Positions 1-11,200 of a DNA stretch of 64,000 nt are shown here, piece by piece (the first letter of the stretch is position 1; each line of letters begins with the position of its first letter). Origin of the DNA: Trichoplax adhaerens (Eukaryota; Placozoa; Uniplacotomia; Trichoplacea; Trichoplacidae); the NCBI RefSeq assembly GCF_000150275.1, contig NW_002060957.1:459948-523947 (forward strand), read 5' to 3'. The translations under genes and the position numbers were made by a program. A model generated the notes under the pieces. That model did no database searches. It was given only the letters and a program-made list of their open reading frames with translations, and had not been told where the DNA came from.

Positions 1-1703
1 TTTCGCCAGGTTTAGCTTTCATTGTTTAAAGAATCAATTCTGTTGGACTCATTGTTATTAAGTAGAGGTACACCACCTCCTACTTGATTTAGCGTTGTTA
101 GACTCTTGGGCATTAACATACACATAAACTGATACAATTATTTCATATTTTAAGACTTGCTTATTATTGTCATAAAGGTAATAGAGGTTGTTTTTGTTCA
201 TTTACTTGTCTAACATAATCGTCCTATGCAGTAACACCTAATTATGTACTATTCGCTACTAGCCGCGCAACATATTTATTGCGTTAGTAATTATGGTAGA
301 AATTGACTAATGTTAACACCCTTTCCTCACAGCAAAGTCAATATGGTCTATCGTAGTGTTATAAAAAAATATTTCTCCCTAAATTTAATTTCAATGGATG
401 CCTATGGGTGGCATAAAACTGTTTACTTTTAATAAAATTCCACCTGCACAGTATGGGGTAATCATGTTATGCAGAAGACGGATGTTGAGGTTAAATTCTT
501 CTTTATTATTATACAGTAATATAGACTGATGGTGAATTTTAATCTACTTGCGATCTATAGTTATTTCTACACCAATTTAGAATATCTTTATATAAAATAT
601 ACGTATTAAATATTGTTGAAGTGATTTCAGCTAATTATAGTCATAAAAGGAGTCGAGGAGGAACTAACAGCTCATAAAAAGGCACTACAAGGCGTAGTAA
701 ATCGCTATGCTGAATAAAATAATTGTAGATGATGACTTAGTGTATATAGAGGGTTATAAACCTATTCATTACTATAACTGTATAAAGAAAACTTTGCAGT
801 CGATAGGTGGATATTGATGCCTTTTAGAAAGTTAATATTATGCACGTACGAACGTTTAGTACAGACAGGGACTAAAGATATTTTTTATATTGTAGTTCTC
901 GCTATAGGATACACAATTGCACATACTTGCTTTCGCTATGCCATTAATTCTAAAGCACCTATGGAAATAGTGTACCTTCATAATATCTTAAATAAGGAAA
1001 TTCATACTAAGTGTAGAGGTTTTTCCTAGTTAAAAATCAGAAATTACTATTCTATCTTTTGCTTTTTGCCGGCATTTGGCAGTCTACCTTCTTGATTAAT
1101 ATAAGCTCAATTCTGTAGATCTTAAATATATGAGTTCATTTTACTGTAACCAAGTTGTCTAAAATCAGACTTGAGTCATTAAACAGAAGACTTCTCTTCG
1201 AATAGATCATTAATATGGTTTACCATACAATCCATTAGTAACCAGCAATTTCTAATACAGTAATTAGGCATCATCTAATGTTAGCATCACGATCATATTC
1301 AATCTTAGAAATCTGACTATGTTCGTTGTAGCTATTAATGCAATTAAATATGAGATACATCACTACGATACGGTGGCGGAAGGAACTTCAGTTGAAAGAA
1401 ATTGTCAAAATAAAGTAATTGTTGAGCATGCTAATTGGCAGTTATACTTATTAATTGGATAATGCCACCAACTGGGTTAGAATGGATCAAATAGAATACG
1501 TATATGATAGGAGTACAATAGCTGTTAGTTTACTAATGTCTATTTTCAACGTCTAAACATCATTTACTCGTATGACTCTTTGTGCCCGTAAATAAAACTG
1601 TAGGAGTATATTATCTGGTTATGGAGCTCCATGAGGTCTGTTATGAAAGGCTTAAAATTGTTCTACTTGTTACTAGGACTGAATAGCTTCTAAAAAGCTT
1701 TCT

Positions 1704-1732
1704 GCTCTGGGAATTGAGCAAATTCCCAGAGC
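1704..1732. repeat. Perfect 12-bp inverted repeat (hairpin)
   Basis: The arms GCTCTGGGAATT (1704-1715) and AATTCCCAGAGC (1721-1732) are exact reverse complements around a five-base loop, and the bases at 1703 and 1733 can add one more pair. It stands out because it is GC-richer than its surroundings. It has no gene next to it. A structured RNA, or the remnant of a mobile-element end, are both possible; the stem is too short for a typical animal microRNA precursor. Confidence 0.6.
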
Positions 1733-2705
1733 ATTTACTTTAATCCAATTTTGGTAAATTAAAACAATAGGGTAAGGCTTTTCAAATTATTTGCGCTACA
1801 GGAAATTTTCCATAATTAATGGCTCTTTTATTCAATAAAATAAGATGCAAAGTCTAATCACGTAATGCATGAAGTGATGTGATTTGAATATATCTTTTGA
1901 GAAAAATACGATCCCTAGGGATAACGTACAGGAGGTACGATCGGTAGTAAGGATCATTTGAAGAAATGTCTAGAAAATAGAAACTAAAGCCTTAGATGTT
2001 TTAATAGTAATATAGGTAACTATATTCTTACTGTATGATACCATTACACATTAAAATTTTATTTCCTCTTGTATTTGGGTAGATACGGTAGTAAGTCGAA
2101 TTTTTTTAACTGAGATGAATGTATTTAATTTTCTGCAGAGGTTTTTTAAAGTGCGTATAGCTCGCATGACCGTCACTAATGACATAAATAGGTTAATATT
2201 TTGAAAGATAAAGATATGATGGCAATTTAATTATCAAGAATAGTATTGATAAGATGACTCAGTGTCTTGGCCTTAATATGATATTCTAAAGATGGAATGC
2301 AGCAATTAACCAATTTTTTTACTTATAATATTAGAATTGCGTGTATTGAATAGTCACGATACGATAATTATGTAATAGTCTGGTAAAACGGTTAGAAACT
2401 ACATGACCAGTTATCGAAAAACAGTAATCATTCTTCCTCTTGCGGAGAAATGAATAACTAAGGCAACTGACTTAAACTGCCAAGAAGGTATCAAGGATCT
2501 ATTGTGACTACGTAGTTTTCAAGTGTTTTAAATAAACTGTCGGAATTATAGCGATTTCTGTTTACAAACTTAGTTTAGTGTTATTTATTATAATCATTGC
2601 AATCCATTAATATTGGAGTGAAGTATTTCGTGCATTAATTTGAGACTTTCCTTATAAAGAACAGACTGTAGGGTTAACGTGTATAGAAGTCACTAATTCT
2701 CACAG

Positions 2706-2960
2706 CTAGAGTCATATGAAGGATTATTGCTAGTACTAGTAAAAATTACCCATTCATTATCGCAGTCTAGGAAAACATAACAGTATATTATAATTTATCG
2801 ATAATAAACGGTCACATTCCATCCTTCTTCTAACTTTCTTTACTCGGCGGTTCTTGTAACCTACTGCACATTTTGCACAATTCGCTCGAATACAGTAAGA
2901 GCTTACTTGAGTTTGCTATTTTTTACTTTTATAAATAAGCAAGCGAATGAAGGCTTAAAT
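2706..2960. repeat. Diverged direct repeat, copy 1
   Basis: This block aligns by eye with about 4,823-5,056. Shared landmarks in the same order include TTATCGCAGTCTAGGAAA, a TCTTC-rich stretch, ACAATTCGCTCGAAT followed by CAGTAAGAGC, and GAAGGCTT. Substitutions and indels are frequent, so the duplication is old. No reading frame is conserved between the copies, so it is probably a degraded element or a non-coding segmental duplication. Confidence 0.65.
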
Positions 2961-4822
2961 ATAGACTTTAAGGTTAAGATCAGTGCTGATAATGTTGCAA
3001 TCTATGTAATTATAGATCAGAGAGAACTTAAGTTTATTTTTTGGTACTAGTTGTAGTACGGATATTATTTGTAATTAGCACTATATGTTTCTTGTCATCC
3101 ATTTTGTGATTTACGTTCCATAAGAACGTATTACTAAGCGTCTAGTTAGGGGTATTAATACTGTAAACCGCTACTGTCATAGGCGTATGTCCTTGAGACC
3201 TTGATAAACTTACGGTAAAGTAAATTCTTCAAGATACCTAATTAGTTAATAAATTGAACAAAGGGAACGTTATAATCGCTAAACCCTTATCTTAGGGATG
3301 ATTGATTAGTCTACAAAATTAAGTTATCTAGGGTTAAGATACGATGTTATGATTATCTCCGTACGTTAAGTCAATATTTTCATTGATGTGTGTAATGGTT
3401 TACATAGAGTAAAGTATGTTAATGGGCCATAGCTGATGATGAAACGCTAAAGTACGCTATTCACTCGTATACTAAGCACTGAGAGTTGGGACTGATAGCT
3501 TATAAACTGTACCCAAAATTGTGCTAGCATCATAAGTTACGAACCTAACGCAGTAGCAGTGAAGCTGTTACCATATAGAATTGGAAGCATTGGTGGAAGT
3601 TATTAGCTATTTATCATCAAGTTTTCGATGTACACTTATTTTATTTCCAATAGAGGACTCTATTGGCGTGAATTTGATGAGTAATTTTCTTGGGGCAAAA
3701 TTGGAAGATCTTAAGTTTAGACTACTACATTACACACGGAAATGATATTCAAACTCTTAAATTTTAGTGTTTACACGGAAAATTACTTTCAAATTCGAAT
3801 ATTGTGATCTTATTCAATAGGTCTCTAAGTGCACATTCTATTCCGTGTTTAAGAATTTTGGTTCGTATCTTACTATCTATGACGCTGTATGCAGATACTA
3901 AGTTGTAAATTTCAACTGCGGGCGACGTAGGGTAATTTATAGAGTTACACAAGCTAAGTGGGTAGAAGCCTTTTTGTTACTTTTTATAGCGTGTCAACAG
4001 GGTTGCTTTTGAGAATATTAAGAAGTTTCTTCGAAGCAGCGCTTGTAAACCTTTTCTTCAAATCTAATTTGATTTAATATAATTATACGATACTTTAAAG
4101 TAGCAATAATCCTGCAGTACCGAATTTGAATGTATGGCTTATATGATAAGACATACCGGTAGTTTACATCTAATTGCAATGTGATTTATTCCATTAACTT
4201 ATGCTTTCCAGCATTACTATTAAGTTAGCTAAATTTTATTGACAATATTCTGGCTAATGACTAATTAAACATCTGATTAATCGTAGCTTTATATTTAGGA
4301 TATGAATAATGATTATTGCAAGGTCTCAAAATTTCTGTCGGTTGCTAAGACTTGAATAATTCATTGTGTAGGCTCTAGACTTATTCAAATCACAAAGATA
4401 ATCTTTAATTAAAGAGTGAACAGCAAAAATTATATTAATCGATAACAATAACTCTAAATTATGAATAATAATAGCATAAATAACTTGTTTTGATAAGTAA
4501 TTTTTCCTATATAACTGCAGTCTTTCATGAAATAAAATGTTATTAAAAGTATACGAAATTGTCGTAGCGGTAACTATTGATCCTGAGTTTAAATTATCAG
4601 AAATTCTTTCTTTTTAATACTTTGAGTTTTGACATTCACACAGCATTAACTGCTAATCATTCTATACATAATAAAACTTGAAACAGCATCTTAGAATAGC
4701 GTTATCCCTCGTTCTTCAATCCAGTTTCTTTAGATGTTTTCAAAATGGATATGTTGTAGACCGGCTATAGCATATAGGCTATACAGATATATTATGGGAT
4801 AATCGAAGATGGAATTGATAGC

Positions 4823-5056
4823 ATTAGAGTTATACGAAGGAATATTGCTATTATTGTATTGGTAGATTAATTATCGCAGTCTAGGAAAGCATAATAGTTT
4901 AGTATAATTTATCTATAGTAAAAAATCCCTTCTTCTGTCTTCCTTATTTGGCGATTCTTGTTACTAGATTTCAAACAATTCGCTCGAATGCAGTAAGAGC
5001 GTATATATAAGATTTACTTCTATAAATGAGCAAGTGGATGAAGGCTTCTATGCAGG
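4823..5056. repeat. Diverged direct repeat, copy 2
   Basis: Second copy of the block at about 2,706-2,960, in the same orientation roughly 2.1 kb downstream. It carries the same ordered landmarks (TTATCGCAGTCTAGGAAA, CAATTCGCTCGAAT, CAGTAAGAGC, TGAAGGCTT) with small deletions relative to copy 1. Confidence 0.65.
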
Positions 5057-5349
5057 TTTTAGGGTTAGTGATAAACTTTTACTTCTTTATTCTTGAAGAT
5101 TATCTATCTAGTACTCTCTCGAAAGATATACGTATACATAGAGCATGATTGTAGAATTTCTTATTAGGTGTTGATGAAGTAACTGCTTTACAGATTAATT
5201 ATAATCTTGCGTTAAAGCAACTGTTTTAAGTCTTATAAAATTTTAGCAATAGGATACCATATCATCTATTAGGAAATAGAAGGAAAAATTTACTATCTGT
5301 ACGCATGAATACAACTTATACAGTATAAATCAGTATATTGATTGTAATT

Positions 5350-5430
5350 TATCCAAGCTTATCAACGATTACCGTTTTCTGATTTTGTCGTAATAGCTAC
5401 TATCAATTTGAAAAGTTGGGAAAAGGAACA
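5350..5430. repeat. Dispersed diverged repeat (partner near 17.1 kb)
   Basis: About 80 bases resemble 17,109-17,190 in the same orientation. Both contain CTTAT-AACGA, TACTGATTTT or TTCTGATTTT, and AAAAAGTTGAGAAAAG or a close variant. The two copies are nearly 12 kb apart, which suggests an old dispersed element rather than a local tandem duplication. No terminal repeats were recognised. Confidence 0.4.
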
Positions 5431-6050
5431 AGTTTAATATACGATTATATAATAAAAATAGCTTCAGATATAGATTTTTATATGTGAAGTTTTAATTGCA
5501 CTTACCGCTATAGGATTTAAAATGGATAATACAAGTGAAGTTTGGCAGCAGAATATCAATACAGTCAATATTGTCCGTAGTTTTGGAATAAACTTCTCAT
5601 CGCTCGATTTTTGAGACTTTGGCTTTTATCGTATTGTTGCACAGCTGCTAAGCTTATTGTAATCTTCACTAGGCTAGCTTTCAAATATCTGAATATTACT
5701 GTCTATTAGATAAAGATTTGAATATAGCAGCTATTAGTGATTACAAAATGAATTATTCAGATCCTCATTCCTCGCTCATTTATCAAAATGAATATTAAAA
5801 TGAATATTATATAGTACATGTTTGCTACTTCGTTATGAAATATACAAGCTTATCTGATAAATGCATTCTTGTCCTATGTACTGTAGATCTTTGAGGCTCA
5901 GTTATAATAGTCTTAAAATAATAAGAGTTATTGATGTTTTAACGTGTAATATGCACGCGTTAGACTCACCTTTGAAGGCTAATTTTTTGCAGTAGCCTCT
6001 GATTAACGTAGCTTAGAGTCTTGTATACTAGAGTTCGAAGTGATCTTTAT

Positions 6051-6139
6051 CAGATTTTTGATTAAATCAGTTTTTCCAAACGGGTCGCTGTATAAAATGT
6101 CGGCATCATTATTATCGTCGATTCGGATTAGGAAACTTT
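6051..6139 (-). pseudogene. Fragment copy of the Ulp1-like protease domain
   Basis: Roughly 88 bases match 13,911-13,999 inside the protease-NACHT gene with about five visible mismatches and no gaps, in the same orientation. In the intact gene this part encodes about residues 143-173 of the protease domain, including the Asp of the SDPFG motif. Outside the matched block similarity fades quickly, and no protease frame continues on either side. It is a truncated duplicate rather than an exon, because it lies about 2.1 kb beyond the 3' end of the gene. It may be the last remnant of a second, once tandem, copy. Confidence 0.75.
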
Positions 6140-8270
6140 CAATTTATGAAATTCTGGTTGTCATGATTATTATTAGTACGGATACGTATGTGCTTATTGC
6201 GATATTGTAGCTAGCAGTTATATAGATCATTATTATATAAGTGTAGTATCAAATAAATATTGGATAGTTTTTAAGGATCAGTCGCCTCGTGGAAAGGTAC
6301 ATTGATTTCAGTTTACAAATCTAAAGAAAAAATAAAGAATCTTCCTAAATTTAACGGCGGTTGAGTTTCAGTAAGTAGTGTTAACAAGCAAGGAACCGTA
6401 ACTGGAGTACTTCTAGCAGAACGGCCGGATAGCGAGCCCTGCAGATTGTAACAGCTAGCAAAATAACTCTTTCAGACTACAAAAACTAATCCTGAATATT
6501 ATATAATCAATTGAAAACTGTCAAAATGCAATGAAATCTAGAGAAAATTACTTAAGTATGAACTTAAGTTGTATCATAAATTTACAATAAAAAGTCTTAA
6601 TTACTGGAACATAATATTTTTTTAAGTTCTTCAATTTGGTGCTGGCCATATGTAGTTTAAACTATATTCATTTGCATAGCTTTATCTTTGAAATTAGATA
6701 ACAACTGGTTAAATTTACACTTTTTCTTAGAAACTCTCAGTTACAGTATCAGCTGATCCTGGTACTTCTATAATTAAAGTTGTAGCAATGTGATAATAGC
6801 GATTAACATTTAATTTGCTATAGTACAATATTTTTTGAAAACGTTGCACTATAGATACATACGCTCGTATATTATATCACATTTTATGTCACTGTATATG
6901 TATGAGTAACTTATTACAGAATACTAATGTAAAGTAATAATGAGCAAGTAATTATTAAATTAAAGACCACTTCAAATTATAATTAAAGCTAAGTTTAGGA
7001 GAAAGCAGCAGTTTATTATAGCTTTAACAGAAAAATTGCAAGAAGCACTTAAAAAAGTAAGGAAGGGCCGAAATACCGCCTTAACCTATCAAATAATGAA
7101 AAATAAAAATGAGGATTACTCATGATTTCCTTCATGTACCTCTAGTCTTGCTAACTTACTAACAGAATTATTCAAAAACTAAACCACAACACCTTTGTAG
7201 GTTGCACCAAGCAGATCGTTAGAGTATCAACCGATCTCCTAAAGTATTCTAAATTAGACTAGCTATAAATTACATATGTTACGATAAATCTAGCTTCGAT
7301 TTCTATCTTTATAAAATTAATAGTAATGATAATTAAAACTAAAAATTACGTCTGTTTACTGTATGCGATAGCACATAATTAAAAAAAACATTAAGACTAA
7401 CCCTTATCCTTTAATTAGAATTCAAATCAAATGTTTGGGTTTACACTGTACCTTAAGGCGAAGCAATATAATTCCTACTGCTTATTATGAAAGAAATCAG
7501 CTACAAATTCATCATTATTAAAGCGCAAATATTATACTTAGTACGAGTATATCGGTTAAATTACAATCTTTATAATGCATAATGTTTGACAAAAACTACT
7601 CTATAAAGTATTGCTGCATCATAATCCGTATAAAGTAGTCGAGTTAAAAATATATTAAGATATTAAATGAAATTTACAGTCATCAGATTAAAATTAGCTA
7701 CTTTTGAATCTACGATACATAAAACAATAAAAAATTTCACGGAAAAGTTTTAAAAGATTGATCTTCATTGCAATAAGATATTACGCTTTTGCTGAGCTTG
7801 TACATTTCCTAATTAATTAATATATGCCAGCAGAAATGCATAAAAATTGAAAAATAAATGGACAGTATGATAATAGAAACAGCCGCTACATGATTAGCTT
7901 TACTGTCGTTCAAGGTATATCAGTTAGTACAATTACAGATAAGATGTGCAAATAAGCAATATAGTTGGTAAAAATGTAAAAGAATTAGCAATTCATTCGC
8001 ATTTAGAAACGACAATGCTGCATACAATAACATCAATGGATATTATTTCTATCCTTAAGGTTTAGTAGTCTACATATCCGGAGTACTTAGGAAGTTTAAT
8101 TTGAGATCATAAAATTTACCGAGTAGATAATTTTGAAAAAAATACTCTAGCTTCTATATCGATATTCGCTTTGTATAATAGTAAATATCAGATTTGATAG
8201 CATCTCATTCAATTCCTCTATATTTCATCATGTTAATCGAGCTAATTTAAACTCTCAGACTGTATCGGTT

Positions 8271-11200
8271 TTAATAGAAAGCTTTAAATGTTTCCTGCTT
8301 TAGGCACCATTTATAAGCATCTACTGCACCTCTGTAGGTGTCGTCGTCGTTACAATTTTGTAATATTCCGTCAAGAACTTCGAGAGAAGCCAACGCTTTT
8401 TGTCTATTATCTTTATACCAGCATGCTCTAGTTAGTAAGAAATCTGCAAATTTTTGATTGAAATATTTTCCTGTATAAGCGATTGCTTCAATACCGCCTT
8501 GAATTGGCCATTGTATACTTTTAATACGTTCTATAATGTTGATAAATGCTAATAATCTTTCAGCTACTTTAGCCTCAATCAACTCGTTATCATGATAAAT
8601 TTTCAAAATATTAGCTACAATATGATAGTCTTTTACCACAATATCAATGAACGTCTCATCATGTAGTACGGAATTGTCTTTATTCTTTATCGCTGTTTCA
8701 ACGAGGCGTTCATAAATGAAACATTTCCATCTTTTGGTATTAATCAACAGCAATGCTTTCTTGTCTTCGTCGGATTCTTCTGCTAACTCATTAATGACAT
8801 TTTCTATAAGATTCCATACATGCACTTTATCCTGATCTATTTTTATTTTTTTGACTTTTTCTTCCTTAATGATAATTTCGTGAGTATCATTTGACTTGAT
8901 TACCGCGTACGGCATCTTTATCGATATCCACAATGCAAAAGTAAATTTTAGTATAAATTGTTGATAGGGCCTACCATGGATTTCATTAGGTATAGAATAT
9001 TCAGGCAGCTTCCGAATTTGATCTTCTAATTGAGAAAAAGACTCAAAAATTTCTGAACGTACAGCTTTTATTAGAGGGATTAAACGCCCTGGATCATCAT
9101 AATCTAACGCATGCTTTGCTAAATACTCTATCACTTTGAAGCATTCAGCTTTTACACTTGGCTTTGTGCAGTCTTTTAGCAGTGATTCGATAGCTTTCAG
9201 AGCTGGATTCCAGCGATGTTCCGGGTAGTTATCTATTCTTTCTATAAAATACTTAGCATGACGATAATTAAAACTGTCGCCGAGCAATGCCATTGCTTCA
9301 AAGCCTCCATCCATTCCCCAATAGTTCGCAGACTTTACTTTTTCGCGGTCTGCCTCAATTATTTCTTCAGTAATTATTTCAAATATTTTTGCAACATAAT
9401 CAGGTCCCTTGCATTTCAGTAAATCTTTTGTAGAACTAATCACTATCTCCTTTTTTAGCAATTTTTTTTTATCGCTATCTTGAATTTGTAATCTTTCATT
9501 TTTAAATTTTGAATCGTCAAAGATCAATGGGCTGCTACTTTGATCTGTTATACTGAATTCCTCCAATGCTCGAGAGGATTTTCCATGTTTATCAAGTTCT
9601 TTGAGTATCTTTGTAGAGAATCTTGTATCTTTTACAATCTTTTTTAAAGTTTTTTTCATCTTATTTGAAAATTCACACAAACAATTTTGAAGCAACTTAC
9701 TTTCTGCTGCTCCTAAGATATCTGCCTCATCACATAACGCTTTCCAAAATAAAATTGCATGCTTGTCTGCAACATAACCTGGTATAAGTTCAATTTCACC
9801 TACACTTAATTGAGATGCTAATGACATTATCAGGGTATAACCAGGATTATACCGGTTGTCCATAATTTGGCTTTGTACCTCGCTTCTGAGTTTATCATCT
9901 AAAATAAGCCCGTATAGCAGGCATAGAGCGGCTAAATATTCTTGATAGGTTGAGTGGTGAAATTTGAGCCTCAGGAAATGATCCCCATATGCAGAGTCTT
10001 CATCTGGATAATCGCTTACGGTGACAAGCCCGGTATCGCCTAATTCAAGCACCATTTTGTTAGTGAAATAACTTCGAGCAAGAGCTAAATGTACAAATTT
10101 TGGAGGTAACTGAAAGGCTTGCTTAAATGCTAAAACGGCTAAAATCAAAATATAGTTAGATGATACGTTGTAAATTCTATGAGCAGATTCTGATTCGTTC
10201 TTAAATGATATTTTGAGATAACGTAAAGTAAAGTCTTTCAATTTCGTGAATAAAAATTCTTGATAGAGATTTGATGTATTTATTTTAGATCGTTTTTCAT
10301 GGACTCCATAACCGTTATCTATGCAATCAGTACCATGAATTGCAATCTTTGAGGCTTTCGTTTCACAATATATATAGCATTCTAGAGGTATACCTATTAG
10401 GTGTTGTACCTTTTCGCTGAGCTCCTGATCAATAGATTCACATAAATTATTAGTTATTTCGGTTATTTTATGTTTAGGTATATCTTCAGTCTGCGATGTG
10501 TTGTCATCTGATTTCTTGTTTGCTTTTTCTAAAATTTTGGGAAACATCCTTTTAATATATTCATTGCGTAGTTGATCTGTGTACTTGCCGAGCGTTAAGT
10601 AGAGGCCTAGGTTTCGATTTCTAGGCTTATTTACTTTATGAACAGCGTGCGGTCTAGTAGCAATTACAACTGTAGTACTAGTTGGAATCAAGGCAAGTAA
10701 TTTATTAAGGCTGTTAATTTTGTTTTCATCTTTAATTTCATCTAATCCATCAAGAAAAAATTCAACACGACCTTCTTTTTTCATATCATTTAATAGAGCC
10801 TTCAATTGCCAGTCTTTATTTATAAAATCCCTGACTAATGGCTTAATGGATGTCTCGAGATCTAGAGAGTTGTCAAATTTCTGGCTGGGTAAATGTATAT
10901 ATAATTTCCATGATATAATCGACTCCGAATTTTCATCTTCAGCCCATTCATTTAGTCTATTAATGAATAAGGCAGTTTTTCCATAACCAGCATTTGCAGA
11001 CAAAATTACGAAATTATTGATTTTAGGGAATATCGCTGGAAGGGAGTACCGACGCTCTTCCCCCCCCCCGGATTGATATATTCACTTGGAGTTGGTAATA
11101 TTACATTTTCTGAATTAGTTACAACTGAGATATTTTCAAGTTGGTCTGTATTAGGATCTTTCGGTTTAACGACGACATGTTTCAGCTTCCTATGTTCTTC

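Larger units (their letters stand above)
1..8270. other. Gene-poor intergenic region
   Basis: I see no intact gene here. Around 640-1030 on the plus strand there are three successive short open stretches, one beginning at ATG 709 and one at about 818, without splice sites that join them convincingly; they may be remnants of an old gene or chance. The region holds a diverged pair of direct repeats (about 2,706-2,960 and 4,823-5,056), one copy of a dispersed repeat (about 5,350-5,430), a strong hairpin (1704-1732) and a broken copy of part of the neighbouring protease-NACHT gene (about 6,051-6,139). The last part probably includes the 3' flank of that minus-strand gene. Confidence 0.6.

Noticed and set aside
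3764-3952. Small open frames of 60-75 codons across the intergenic regions
   Set aside because: Their length is expected by chance; none has a recognisable motif, splice context or repeat-supported conservation.
11001-11003. A separate NACHT gene starting at TTG 11001-11003
   Set aside because: The start would cut into the strand before the P-loop; the frame continues upstream without a stop into the run of ten G, so it is the same gene.
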